A DNA stretch of 64,000 nucleotides. It comes from Streptomyces typhae. Lineage in GTDB: Bacteria > Actinomycetota > Actinomycetes > Streptomycetales > Streptomycetaceae. Location of the stretch: the NCBI RefSeq assembly GCF_009755605.1, contig NZ_WPNZ01000010.1, positions 124,001-188,000 on the forward strand, given 5' to 3'. Shown piece by piece: positions 8,037 through 15,967 of this stretch (the stretch's first letter is position 1; each line of letters begins with the position of its first letter). A program made the translations under genes and the position numbers. Below the pieces are notes generated by a model. That model worked only from the letters and a program-made list of their open reading frames with translations, was not told the DNA's origin and searched no databases.

Positions 8037-8135
8037 GTGCCGGGCGCCCCCGGCGGCTCGCCGGACTGCGGGTCCGCGCCCGACTACGGGGCCGCGCCCG
8101 ACTACGGGGCCGCGCCCGACTACAAGCTCCGCTAG
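8037..8135 (+). CDS. Candidate 32-codon ORF with APDYGA repeats
   Basis: A GTG at 8037, preceded by GGAG at a spacing of 8 nt, opens a 32-codon frame containing three near-identical 18-bp units that encode APDYG(A/S) repeats, then KLR and TAG. The TAG overlaps the last bases of the convergent TetR gene. It may be a real micropeptide or simply a tandem-repeat intergenic spacer; nothing but the RBS-like spacing and intact frame supports translation. Confidence 0.25.
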   Translation: MPGAPGGSPDCGSAPDYGAAPDYGAAPDYKLR

Positions 8136-8686
8136 GAGGGAGTCCCCGCCGAGGCCAGGACCCGCCCGAGCATCTCCCGGGTGTACGCCTCGTCGTACTC
8201 CGCGCCCGTGAGGAGCACCTGGAGGCAGATGCCGTCCATCATCGCCACCATGCCCCGCGCGGTGACGGGGTCCGTCCGCTCCCGCAGGACCTCGCCGACG
8301 CCCTCACACCACTCGGCGGCCACCGGCCGCAGCGCGGGGCGGCGCAGCGCGGCCAGATACAGCTCGTACTCCAGCTCGACCCCTTCGCGCCCCCCGGCAG
8401 CCCACTCCCCGAGCAGCGCCGCCAGCTCGGCGGGCAGGTCGGCGTCGGGGTCCTGGAGGACTCCACGCTCGCGCACCAGTTGCGCGAACCCCTCGTTGGA
8501 CTGCCGCAGCGCGGCGACCAGCAGATCGTCGAGGGTCCTGAAGTGGTACGTGGTCGACCCGAGCGGCACATCGGCCTCGGCGGCGACGGAGCGGTGGCTC
8601 AGGCCCGCGATGCCCTTCTCGGCCGCGACCCGCAGCGCCGCGTCGATGATCCGCTGCCGTCGCTCGGGGTCGTAGCGGCGCCCCAT
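8132..8686 (-). CDS. TetR/AcrR-family transcriptional regulator
   Basis: A 184-residue TetR regulator. The DNA-binding domain occupies residues 5-55 (RRQRIIDAALRVAAEKGIAG, then the HTH RSVAAEADVPLGSTTYHF); the rest is a ligand-binding helical domain. Its ATG shares one base with the stop of the upstream SMR pump gene (TGATG), so both lie in one operon. The natural reading is local repression of the pump relieved by a pump substrate, probably through the palindrome at 9017-9034. Confidence 0.88.
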   Translation of the reverse strand: MGRRYDPERRQRIIDAALRVAAEKGIAGLSHRSVAAEADVPLGSTTYHFRTLDDLLVAALRQSNEGFAQLVRERGVLQDPDADLPAELAALLGEWAAGGREGVELEYELYLAALRRPALRPVAAEWCEGVGEVLRERTDPVTARGMVAMMDGICLQVLLTGAEYDEAYTREMLGRVLASAGTPS

Positions 8687-9006
8687 CAGTGGGCCCCGCC
8701 CAGATTCAGCACCACCACACCCGCGATCACGAGCACGATCCCCAGGATCTTGACCATGCTCGTCGACTCCCCGAGGAACAGCATCCCGATGCCCGCGACG
8801 GCGGCGGTCCCGATCCCCGCCCAGATCGCGTAGGCGGTCCCCACCGACAGCGTCTTCAGCGTCTGCGCGAGCAGTGTGAAGGCCAGCAGATATCCCGCGA
8901 CGGTGAACAGCGACGGCCAGAGTCGGCTGAATCCCTCGCTGTACTTCATGGCCGTCGTCCCGGCCACCTCCGCCGCGATGGCCGCGGCCAGCAGTCCGTA
9001 TCCCAT
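8686..9006 (-). CDS. Small multidrug resistance (SMR) family efflux protein
   Basis: A 106-residue protein with four transmembrane helices, starting MGYGLLAAAIAAEVAGTTAM. It carries the essential membrane-embedded Glu (AEVAG, residue about 13), the KYSEGFSRLWPS loop, GTAYAIWAGIG in helix 3 and a hydrophobic helix 4 (ILGIVLVIAGVVVLNL). SMR proteins are dimeric proton-coupled exporters of quaternary ammonium or guanidinium compounds. ATG 9006 is chosen because upstream residues are not SMR-like and overlap the operator. Confidence 0.9.
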   Translation of the reverse strand: MGYGLLAAAIAAEVAGTTAMKYSEGFSRLWPSLFTVAGYLLAFTLLAQTLKTLSVGTAYAIWAGIGTAAVAGIGMLFLGESTSMVKILGIVLVIAGVVVLNLGGAH

Positions 9007-9016
9007 GCGTACGAGT

Positions 9017-9034
9017 GTACACATCGATGCGTAC
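9017..9034. promoter_or_regulatory. Candidate TetR operator upstream of the SMR-tetR operon
   Basis: The 18-bp imperfect palindrome GTAC-A-CATCGATG-C-GTAC (9017-9034) begins 10 bp upstream of the SMR start codon, with additional GTAC half-sites nearby. Position and symmetry suit autoregulation by the adjacent TetR protein. Confidence 0.5.
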
Positions 9035-9060
9035 GGCTGTACATATGCAGGCGCATGCAA

Positions 9061-9090
9061 AAGGGCCCGCACCAGTCGGTGCGGGCCCTT
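9061..9090 (-). terminator. Terminator of the suf operon
   Basis: A perfect 13-bp stem with a 4-nt loop (arms 9061-9073 and 9078-9090), followed on the minus strand by TTTTG. It lies 12 bp after the stop of the last suf gene, and is the clearest intrinsic terminator in the window. Confidence 0.85.
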
Positions 9091-9102
9091 CACGAAGACC
9101 TG

Positions 9103-9441
9103 TCAGACGTTGAACCCCAGCGCCCGAAGCTGCTCCCGGCCATCGTCCGTGATCTTGTCCGGGCCCCACGGCGGCATCCAGACCCAGTTGATCCGCAGCT
9201 CGTTGACGATGCCGTCCGTCGCGGACTTCGCCTGGTCCTCGATGACGTCGGTCAGCGGGCAGGCCGCGGACGTCAGCGTCATGTCGATGGTGGCGATGTT
9301 GGCGTCGTCGACGTGGATGCCGTAGATCAGGCCCAGGTTGACGACGTCGATGCCCAGCTCGGGGTCGACGACGTCGTAGAGGGCCTCGCGGACCTCCTCC
9401 TCCGAGGCGGGCTTGGTCGTGAGGGTCTCGTTCTCGCTCAT
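9103..9441 (-). CDS. sufT: SufT-like MIP18/DUF59 iron-sulfur assembly protein
   Basis: A 112-residue MIP18/DUF59-family protein, with EEEVREALYDVVDPELGIDV, LGLIYGIHVDD, TLTSAACPLTDVIEDQ (the family Cys) and a C-terminal VWMPPWGPDKIT. SufT-type proteins assist maturation of Fe-S proteins. It is the last gene of the suf operon; its ATG overlaps the sufU stop (ATGA, 9438-9441), and the transcript ends at the hairpin just downstream. Confidence 0.85.
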   Translation of the reverse strand: MSENETLTTKPASEEEVREALYDVVDPELGIDVVNLGLIYGIHVDDANIATIDMTLTSAACPLTDVIEDQAKSATDGIVNELRINWVWMPPWGPDKITDDGREQLRALGFNV

Positions 9442-9917
9442 GCCGTCTTCCTTTCGGCCTCGGGGGCCTCGACGTCGGCGCCCAGTGCCTGCGCCGTCGC
9501 GTCCTTCCACGCCATCCAGCTCAGCAGAGCACACTTGACGCGCGCGGGGTACTTGGAGACACCGGCGAACGCGACCGCGTCCTCCAGGATCTCCTCCATC
9601 GCGTCGTCCGGCTCCAGCTTGCCCTTGGACTGCATCAGCTCCAGGAACACGGCCTGGATCCGCTGTGCCTCGGCGAGCTCCTTGCCGACGAGCAGGTCGT
9701 TGAGCACGGAGGCGCTGGCCTGGCTGATGGAGCAGCCCTGGCCCTCGTAGCTCACGTCCTCGATGCGCGCGCCGTCGTACTTCACCCGCAGCGTGATCTC
9801 GTCGCCGCACGTCGGATTGACGTGGTGCACCTCGGCGTCGCCGGGGCGCAGACCGCGCCCGTGCGGGTGCTTGTAGTGGTCCAGGATCACGTCCTGGTAC
9901 ATCGAATCCAGCTTCAC
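9438..9917 (-). CDS. sufU: SufU iron-sulfur cluster assembly / sulfur-transfer protein
   Basis: A 159-residue protein of the IscU/SufU fold, with DVILDHYKHPHGRG, the Cys sites NPTCGDE, GQGCSISQAS and VKCALLSW, and the SufU-specific insertion between them. SufU binds zinc and accepts persulfide sulfur from SufS. The start is taken as the GTG at 9917; ATG 9902 (MYQDV) would also give a full domain. It lies between sufS and sufT in the operon. Confidence 0.92.
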   Translation of the reverse strand: MKLDSMYQDVILDHYKHPHGRGLRPGDAEVHHVNPTCGDEITLRVKYDGARIEDVSYEGQGCSISQASASVLNDLLVGKELAEAQRIQAVFLELMQSKGKLEPDDAMEEILEDAVAFAGVSKYPARVKCALLSWMAWKDATAQALGADVEAPEAERKTA

Positions 9918-9930
9918 ACCAGCCAGCCCC

Positions 9931-11199
9931 TCAGCCGAAGAAGTTCCGTACGTGCTCCAGACCGTCGGCGAGGGCGTCGATCTCGCCGGGCGTGGAGTAC
10001 AGGTAGAACGACGCTCGCGTGGTCGCGGGAATTCCGTACCGCAGGCAGACCGGGCGGGCACAGTGGTGGCCGACCCGGACCGCGATGCCCTGCTCGTCGA
10101 GGACCTGGCCCACGTCGTGCGGGTGGATGTCGCCGAGCGTGAAGGAGATCGCGGCGCCGCGCTCCTCGGCCGTCGCCGGGCCGATGATCCGGAGGTCGGG
10201 GACCTCCAGGAGGCGCTTGATCGCGTACTCGGTGATCGCCTGCTCGTGCAGCGCGATCTTGTCCATGCCGATCGAGGTGAGGTAGTCCACGGCCGCGCCC
10301 AGGCCCACGGCCTGCGCGACCGGCGGGGTGCCCGCCTCGAACTTGTGCGGCGCGGGGGCGTACGTCGACGAGTGCATCGAGACGGTCTCGATCATCTCGC
10401 CGCCGCCCAGGAACGGCGGCAGGTCCTCCAGGAGCTCCTGGCGGCCCCACAGCACGCCGATGCCCGTCGGGCCGCACATCTTGTGGCCGGTGAAGGCCAC
10501 GAAGTCGGCTTGCAGGGCCTGCACGTCGAGCGGCATGTGCGGCGCGGCCTGGGAGGCGTCGATCAGGACCAGGGCCCCGACCTCCTGGGCGCGGCGCACG
10601 ATGGCCTCGACCGGGTTGTGCGTGCCCAGGATGTTGGAGACCAGGACGAAGGAGACGATCTTCGTCTTCTCGGTGATGACCTCGTCGATGTTCGACAGGT
10701 CGAGCCGGCCGTCGTCGGTGAGGCCGAACCACTTCAGCTTCGCGCCGGTGCGCTGCGAGAGCAGCTGCCACGGCACGATGTTGGAGTGGTGCTCCATCTC
10801 CGTGATGACGACCTCGGTCTCGTGGTCCACGCGGTAGGGCTCGTCGGCCCAGCCGAGCATGTTGGCCACGAGGTTGAGCGACTCGGAGGCGTTCTTGGTG
10901 AAGATCACCTCGTCGCGGCTCGGCGCGTTGATGAACTCCGCGACCTTGTCACGGGCGCCCTCGTACAGCGCCGTGGCCTCCTCGGCGAGGACGTGCACAC
11001 CGCGGTGGACGTTGGCGTTGTACCGCTCGTAGTACTCGCTCAGCGCGTCGATGACCTGGCGCGGCTTCTGCGACGTCGCCGCGTTGTCCAGGTACACCAG
11101 TTTCTTTCCGTCGTGGAGCGCGCGCTCCAGGATCGGGAAGTCCTTGCGGAGCGCCTCGGTGTCGAGGAGGCCGGGCAGCCCCTGGCGGGCCACAGTCAC
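9931..11199 (-). CDS. sufS: Cysteine desulfurase SufS
   Basis: A 422-residue class-II SufS, which removes sulfur from cysteine for Fe-S cluster synthesis using PLP. Motifs are YLDNAATSQKP, THNPVEAI, the PLP lysine in FTGHKMCGPTG, and the catalytic loop VRVGHHCARPVC with the persulfide-forming Cys. The GTG start overlaps the sufC stop (GTGA, 11196-11199). Confidence 0.96.
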   Translation of the reverse strand: MTVARQGLPGLLDTEALRKDFPILERALHDGKKLVYLDNAATSQKPRQVIDALSEYYERYNANVHRGVHVLAEEATALYEGARDKVAEFINAPSRDEVIFTKNASESLNLVANMLGWADEPYRVDHETEVVITEMEHHSNIVPWQLLSQRTGAKLKWFGLTDDGRLDLSNIDEVITEKTKIVSFVLVSNILGTHNPVEAIVRRAQEVGALVLIDASQAAPHMPLDVQALQADFVAFTGHKMCGPTGIGVLWGRQELLEDLPPFLGGGEMIETVSMHSSTYAPAPHKFEAGTPPVAQAVGLGAAVDYLTSIGMDKIALHEQAITEYAIKRLLEVPDLRIIGPATAEERGAAISFTLGDIHPHDVGQVLDEQGIAVRVGHHCARPVCLRYGIPATTRASFYLYSTPGEIDALADGLEHVRNFFG

Positions 11200-11960
11200 T
11201 CGGATGCGCCACCCTTCACGTAGGCCTCGTAGCCCTCGCTCTCCAGCTTGTCCGCGAGCTCGGCGCCGCCGGACTCGGCGATGCGGCCGTTCGCGAAGAC
11301 GTGCACGAAGTCGGGCTTGATGTAGCGCAGGATGCGCGTGTAGTGCGTGATCAGGAGGGTGCCGACCTCGCCCGTGTCGCGGACGCGGTTGACGCCCTCG
11401 GAGACCACGCGCAGGGCGTCGACGTCCAGGCCGGAGTCGGTCTCGTCGAGGATCGCGATCTTCGGCTTGAGGAGCTCCATCTGGAGGATCTCGTGGCGCT
11501 TCTTCTCACCGCCGGAGAAGCCCTCGTTGACGTTGCGCTCGGCGAAGGAGGGGTCCATCTGGAGCGCGGCCATCGACTCCTTGACCTCCTTCACCCAGGT
11601 GCGCAGCTTGGGGGCCTCGCCGCGGATCGCCGTCGCCGACGTGCGCAGGAAGTTGGAGACGGAGACGCCGGGGACCTCGACCGGGTACTGCATGGCGAGG
11701 AACATGCCGGCGCGGGCCCGCTCGTCGACCTCCATCTCCAGGACGTCCTCGCCGTCGAGGGTGACGGTGCCCTGGGTGATCGTGTACTTGGGGTGACCGG
11801 CGATGGAGTAGGCGAGAGTCGACTTGCCGGAGCCGTTCGGGCCCATGATGGCGTGCGTCTCGCCCTGCTTCACGGTGAGGTCGACGCCCTTGAGGATCTC
11901 CTTCGTGGCGTTGTCGGCCTCGACGGTGACGTGCAGGTCTCGGATTTCAAGCGTTGCCAT
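11196..11960 (-). CDS. sufC: SufC Fe-S assembly ABC-type ATPase
   Basis: A 254-residue ATPase of the SufBC2D scaffold. It has Walker A GPNGSGKST, the SufC-specific MFLAMQYPVEVPGVSV segment (Q-loop), signature FSGGEKKR, and Walker B IAILDETDSGLDVDAL, where DET replaces the usual DEP as in other SufC proteins. ATG 11960 is chosen because the upstream frame lacks family similarity. It lies between the Rieske gene and sufS. Confidence 0.96.
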   Translation of the reverse strand: MATLEIRDLHVTVEADNATKEILKGVDLTVKQGETHAIMGPNGSGKSTLAYSIAGHPKYTITQGTVTLDGEDVLEMEVDERARAGMFLAMQYPVEVPGVSVSNFLRTSATAIRGEAPKLRTWVKEVKESMAALQMDPSFAERNVNEGFSGGEKKRHEILQMELLKPKIAILDETDSGLDVDALRVVSEGVNRVRDTGEVGTLLITHYTRILRYIKPDFVHVFANGRIAESGGAELADKLESEGYEAYVKGGASE

Positions 11961-11967
11961 GGGTGCC

Positions 11968-12297
11968 TCAGGACTCCTGGGTGAGGGAGGCGTGTACGTC
12001 GACAAGGACGCTGCCCCCTTCGATCTTTACGGGGTATACGGGGACGGGGCGCGTCGCGGGCAGGCCGGACGGCTTGCCGGTACGCAGGTCGAAGGCGGAG
12101 CCGTGCAGCCAGCACTCGATCTGGCAGTCCTCCACCTCGCCTTCGGAGAGGGAGACGTTCGCGTGCGAGCAGATGTCGTGGATCGCGAACACCTCACCCT
12201 CGGTGTGGACGACCGAGACCGGCGTGCCGTCGAGTTCCACCCGCTTGGGGGTGTCCTCCTCCAGCTCGCTCAGGCCGCAGGCGCGTACGTACGTCAT
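11968..12297 (-). CDS. Rieske [2Fe-2S] ferredoxin-like protein of the suf operon
   Basis: A 109-residue single-domain Rieske protein with CSHANVSL and CWLHGSAFD, giving the two Cys/two His cluster ligands. Non-haem ferredoxins of this type are regularly found between sufD and sufC in actinomycetes, where they may supply electrons for cluster assembly or serve as a cluster carrier; the exact role is not established. The ATG overlaps the sufD stop (ATGA, 12294-12297). Confidence 0.92.
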   Translation of the reverse strand: MTYVRACGLSELEEDTPKRVELDGTPVSVVHTEGEVFAIHDICSHANVSLSEGEVEDCQIECWLHGSAFDLRTGKPSGLPATRPVPVYPVKIEGGSVLVDVHASLTQES

Positions 12298-13478
12298 GCG
12301 ACGGACGCCTCCAGCTCCTCTTCGATCTTCGTGATGAGCCGCTCCTCGATGTCCGCGACACCGATCTGCTGGACCAGCTCGGCGAAGAAGCCGCGCACCA
12401 CGAGGCGGCGCGCCTCCTGCTGCGGGATGCCGCGCGCCATCAGGTAGAACAGCTGCTCGTCGTCGAAGCGGCCGGTGGCGCTGGCGTGACCGGCGCCGAC
12501 GATCTCGCCGGTCTCGATCTCCAGGTTCGGCACGGAGTCGACGCGGGCGCCGTCCGTCAGGACGAGGTTGCGGTTCATCTCGTAGGTGTCGGTGCCCTCG
12601 GCCCTGGCCTCGATGAGGACGTCACCGATCCACACGGCGTGCGCGTCGTCGCCTTGGAGCGCGCCCTTGTAGACGACGTTGGACTTGCAGTGCGGGACGT
12701 TGTGGTCGACCAGGAGGCGGTGCTCCTGGTGCTGGCCCGCGTCCGTGAAGTACAGGCCGAACAGCTCGGCCTCGCCGCCGGTGCCCGCGTACTGCACGCG
12801 CGGGTGCAGGCGCACGAGGTCGCCGCCGAAGGTGACCACGAAGGACTTGAAGCTCGCGTCCCGGCCGATCAGGGCGTTGTGCTGGCCGACGTGCACGGCC
12901 TTGTCGTCCCAGTCCTGGACGGAGACGACGGTCAGCTTGGCACCGTCGCCGAGGACGTAGTCGACGTTGGCCGCGAGCGCGGCGTCACCGGTGTGGTCGA
13001 TCACCACGACGGCCTCGGCGAAGGCACCGAGCTCGATGACCTGGTGGCCGTAGGCGACGCCGCCCTCGCCGTGCACGGCGATGCGGATCGGCTCGGTGAG
13101 CACCGTCTCCTTGGGGACGGTGACGACACCGGCCTCCTTGAACGCGGAGTAGGCCTGGGCGGCGACGCGGTCCACGGGGACGCCCGCCTTGCCGACCCGC
13201 GCGTCGTCACGGCCGACGGACTCGACGACGACGCCCTCGGGGGCGTCGATGTCGACCCTCACACCGTCGCCGGTGGCGACCGCGGTGCCGTCGTGCAGCC
13301 CGCGCAGCCGCTCCAGCGGGGTGAACCGCCACTCCTCCTCGCGGCCGTGCGGCACCGGGAAGTCCGCCACGTCGAAGGACGGGGGGGCGCTCATGCGCGT
13401 GGCGACGGTCGACTCGGCGGCCACCGCGATCGAGCCGGAGGTGGTGCCGCCCACCGGGATGTTCTGAGCCTGAGCCAT
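12294..13478 (-). CDS. sufD: SufD Fe-S cluster scaffold subunit
   Basis: A 394-residue SufD, partner of SufB and SufC in the assembly scaffold. Recognisable are FPVPHGREEEWRFTPLERL near the N-terminus, the beta-helix core, and the C-terminal HASATGRFDDEQLFYLMARG with IPQQEARRLVVRGF. The chosen start is ATG 13478 (MAQAQNIPVG); in-frame ATGs further upstream (13508, 13517) exist and lie against a strong palindrome, so the true start needs experiment. Confidence 0.93.
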   Translation of the reverse strand: MAQAQNIPVGGTTSGSIAVAAESTVATRMSAPPSFDVADFPVPHGREEEWRFTPLERLRGLHDGTAVATGDGVRVDIDAPEGVVVESVGRDDARVGKAGVPVDRVAAQAYSAFKEAGVVTVPKETVLTEPIRIAVHGEGGVAYGHQVIELGAFAEAVVVIDHTGDAALAANVDYVLGDGAKLTVVSVQDWDDKAVHVGQHNALIGRDASFKSFVVTFGGDLVRLHPRVQYAGTGGEAELFGLYFTDAGQHQEHRLLVDHNVPHCKSNVVYKGALQGDDAHAVWIGDVLIEARAEGTDTYEMNRNLVLTDGARVDSVPNLEIETGEIVGAGHASATGRFDDEQLFYLMARGIPQQEARRLVVRGFFAELVQQIGVADIEERLITKIEEELEASVA

Positions 13479-13516
13479 GGCTTCGGTGTTGCTCGCTTTC
13501 TGCCTCATTGTTTGCA

Positions 13517-13559
13517 CCTGCCGCCGGCGGCAGGCTCATGGGGCTCAGCGACTGAGCCC
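13517..13559 (-). repeat. Two stem-loops in the sufB-sufD gap
   Basis: A perfect 18-bp palindrome (13517-13534, CCTGCCGCC and its complement) and a 7-bp stem with a 5-nt loop (13541-13559, GGGCTCA/TGAGCCC) lie in the 109-bp sufB-sufD gap, the widest internal gap of the operon. They could set relative sufB/sufD mRNA stability or translation. Confidence 0.6.
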
Positions 13560-13587
13560 GGAGTTGTGATCGGTTCGGCGGGGCGCC

Positions 13588-15009
13588 CTAGCCCACCGCG
13601 CCCTCCATCTGCAGCTCGATCAGCCGGTTGAGCTCCAGGGCGTACTCCATGGGCAGCTCCTTCGCGATGGGCTCGACGAAGCCGCGCACGATCATCGCCA
13701 TCGCCTCGAACTCGGTGAGGCCTCGGCTCATCAGGTAGAAGAGCTGGTCCTCGGAGACCTTGGAGACGGTGGCCTCGTGGCCCATGGACACGTCGTCCTC
13801 GCGGACGTCCACGTAGGGGTACGTGTCGGAGCGGGAGATGGTGTCGACGAGCAGCGCGTCGCACAGCACGTTCGACTTCGAGCCGGGGGCGCCCTCGCCG
13901 ATCTCGACCAGGCCGCGGTACGACGTGCGGCCGCCGCCGCGGGCCACCGACTTGGAGACGATGTTGGACGAGGTGTTCGGCGCCATGTGGACCATCTTGG
14001 AGCCGGCGTCCTGGTGCTGGCCCTCGCCCGCGAAGGCGATGGAGAGGGTCTCGCCCTTGGCGTGCTCGCCCATCAGGTAGACGGCGGGGTACTTCATCGT
14101 CACCTTGGAGCCGATGTTGCCGTCGATCCACTCCATGGTCGCGCCCTCGTAGGCCACGGCGCGCTTGGTGACCAGGTTGTAGACGTTGTTCGACCAGTTC
14201 TGGATCGTCGTGTAGCGGCAGCGGGCGCCCTTCTTCACGATGATCTCGACGACCGCGGAGTGCAGGGAGTCCGACTTGTAGATCGGCGCCGTGCAGCCCT
14301 CGACGTAGTGGACGTAGGCGTCCTCGTCGACGATGATCAGCGTCCGCTCGAACTGGCCCATGTTCTCCGTGTTGATGCGGAAGTAGGCCTGGAGCGGGAT
14401 CTCGACGTGCACGCCCTTCGGCACGTAGATGAAGGAGCCGCCGGACCACACGGCGGAGTTCAGCGACGCGAACTTGTTGTCGCCGACCGGGATGACCGTG
14501 CCGAAGTACTCCTTGAAGAGCTCCGGGTGCTCCTTCAGGGCGGTGTCGGTGTCCAGGAAGATGACGCCCTGCTCCTCCAGGTCCTCACGGATCTGGTGGT
14601 AGACGACCTCGGACTCGTACTGCGCGGCGACACCGGCGACCAGGCGCTGCTTCTCCGCCTCGGGGATGCCGAGCTTGTCGTACGTGTTCTTGATGTCCTC
14701 GGGCAGGTCCTCCCAGGACTCCGCCTGCTTCTCCGTGGAGCGCACGAAGTACTTGATGTTGTCGAAGTCGATGCCGGAGAGGTCCGAGCCCCAGTTCGGC
14801 ATGGGCTTCTTCTCGAACAGGCGCAGGCCCTTGAGGCGGAGCTTGGTCATCCACTCCGGCTCGTTCTTCTTCGCGGAGATGTCCCGGACGACGTCCTCGT
14901 TGATGCCGCGCTTGGCAGAGGCACCGGCCGTGTCGGAGTCGGCCCAGCCGTATTCGTACTTGCCCAGGCCCTCGAGCTCAGGGTGGGCAGTCTCCGTGGG
15001 GAGAGTCAT
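13588..15009 (-). CDS. sufB: SufB Fe-S cluster scaffold subunit
   Basis: A 473-residue SufB, the site of nascent cluster formation in the SufBC2D complex. It shows EPEWMTKLRLKGL, YVPKGVHVEIPLQAYFRINT, VHYVEGCTAPIY (conserved Cys), GHEATVSKVSEDQLFYLMSR and the C-terminal EYALELNRLIELQMEGAVG. The ATG overlaps the sufR stop (ATGA, 15006-15009), tying its translation to the regulator. Confidence 0.97.
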   Translation of the reverse strand: MTLPTETAHPELEGLGKYEYGWADSDTAGASAKRGINEDVVRDISAKKNEPEWMTKLRLKGLRLFEKKPMPNWGSDLSGIDFDNIKYFVRSTEKQAESWEDLPEDIKNTYDKLGIPEAEKQRLVAGVAAQYESEVVYHQIREDLEEQGVIFLDTDTALKEHPELFKEYFGTVIPVGDNKFASLNSAVWSGGSFIYVPKGVHVEIPLQAYFRINTENMGQFERTLIIVDEDAYVHYVEGCTAPIYKSDSLHSAVVEIIVKKGARCRYTTIQNWSNNVYNLVTKRAVAYEGATMEWIDGNIGSKVTMKYPAVYLMGEHAKGETLSIAFAGEGQHQDAGSKMVHMAPNTSSNIVSKSVARGGGRTSYRGLVEIGEGAPGSKSNVLCDALLVDTISRSDTYPYVDVREDDVSMGHEATVSKVSEDQLFYLMSRGLTEFEAMAMIVRGFVEPIAKELPMEYALELNRLIELQMEGAVG

Positions 15010-15806
15010 GCGGGGTTCCTCCCGGCCGTGCTTGCAGAAGTGTTGGCAGTGTTTTCAGCGATGTCGGTGCCGCCCGTGCTGTCGGCAGTGTTGTCGGCAC
15101 TGCCGGCGGGCTGCGGGGCCGCCTTGGGGATGTACGTCGTGCAGACGCCGTCGCCGTGGGCGATGGTGGCGAGTCGCTGGACGTGCGTCCCGAGGAGCGC
15201 GGAGAAGATCTCCGTCTCCGCCTCGCAGAGCTGTGGGTACTGCTCGGCGACGTGCGCTACGGGGCAGTGGTGCTGGCAGAGCTGCTCGCCCACCGGTGCG
15301 CTGCGCGCCGTAGCAGCGTACCCGTCGGCGGTCAACGCCTTCGCCAGGGCGTCGGTGCGCCGTTCCGGAGGGGCGGCCTCGATGGCCGCGCGGTAGGCCT
15401 CGGCCTGCTCGGCGATGCGGGCGCGGGCGAATTCCGCGACCGCGGCCTCGCCGTGGGTCAGGGCGATCCAGCGCATGGCGTCGGCCGCCAGCTTGTCGTA
15501 GGACTGGTCGAAGGCGTCACGGCCGCAGTCCGTCAGCGCGAAGACCTTGGCCGGGCGGCCTCGGGTACGCGCGCCGTAGACCCGCTTCTCGCGGCCCTCG
15601 ACCACGTTCTCCTGGACCAGGGCGTCCAGATGGCGGCGGACCGCGGCCTGGGTCAGGCCGAGCCGTCCGGCGAGGTCCGCGACGGTGGACGGGCCGTGGT
15701 CCAGGATGGAGCGCGCGACGCGGTTGCGGGTGGACCGCTCACCGGTCGCGAACTCTTCCTGGGGGGCCCTCTCCGGGACCTCCCGAGCCTCGCCAACGTT
15801 TTTCAC
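15006..15806 (-). CDS. sufR: SufR, Fe-S-sensing repressor of the suf operon
   Basis: A 266-residue winged-helix regulator, with RNRVARSILDHGPSTVADLA, the recognition helix GLTQAAVRRHLDAL, and the wing ARTRGRPAKVFALTD. The C-terminal half carries the cysteine cluster CQHHCPVAHVAEQYPQLC, the expected [4Fe-4S] ligands of SufR. The start is set at GTG 15806: a -35/-10 pair places the transcription start on this codon, predicting a leaderless mRNA. The alternative TTG at 15842 coincides with the -35. The unusual Ala/Thr/Ser/Asn tail is not part of the family core. Confidence 0.9.
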   Translation of the reverse strand: MKNVGEAREVPERAPQEEFATGERSTRNRVARSILDHGPSTVADLAGRLGLTQAAVRRHLDALVQENVVEGREKRVYGARTRGRPAKVFALTDCGRDAFDQSYDKLAADAMRWIALTHGEAAVAEFARARIAEQAEAYRAAIEAAPPERRTDALAKALTADGYAATARSAPVGEQLCQHHCPVAHVAEQYPQLCEAETEIFSALLGTHVQRLATIAHGDGVCTTYIPKAAPQPAGSADNTADSTGGTDIAENTANTSASTAGRNPA

Positions 15807-15842
15807 AACGCCATTGTTGCGTAATTCCTCAGAGCCTGACAA
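15806..15842 (-). promoter_or_regulatory. Leaderless suf promoter with SufR operator
   Basis: On the minus strand TTGTCA (15842-15837) and AACAAT (15818-15813) are separated by 18 bp. The dyad CAAC-N6-GTTG (15806-15819) covers the -10 and the start codon. I recall CAAC-N6-GTTG as the reported Streptomyces SufR site; this was not checked here. Binding here would block RNA polymerase directly. Confidence 0.7.
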
Positions 15843-15873
15843 CCCGCGCCCGGATCAGTGTTCGGTGCCGTGC

Positions 15874-15892
15874 ATCACTTAGGCTCACCTAA
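15874..15892. promoter_or_regulatory. IdeR/DmdR-like iron box
   Basis: ATCACTTAGGCTCACCTAA matches 14 of 19 positions of the IdeR/DmdR1 consensus TTAGGTTAGGCTAACCTAA, and its last 14 bases (15879-15892) form the near-perfect dyad TTAGGCTCACCTAA. It lies about 32 bp upstream of the sufR -35 and 76 bp upstream of the divergent acetyltransferase start, so it could act on either. Confidence 0.55.
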
Positions 15893-15911
15893 GCTGACCT
15901 GGTAAAACGAT

Positions 15912-15932
15912 CACTGATCGATCAAATCAGTG
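15912..15932. promoter_or_regulatory. Inverted repeat upstream of the AAC(3) gene
   Basis: Perfect 7-bp arms CACTGAT and ATCAGTG with a 7-bp spacer, 36 bp before the acetyltransferase start. Possible operator or 5'-leader hairpin; the binding protein is unknown. Confidence 0.35.
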
Positions 15933-15967
15933 GCGGGCGACGACCCCGTCCAGGACACTCCTTGGAC

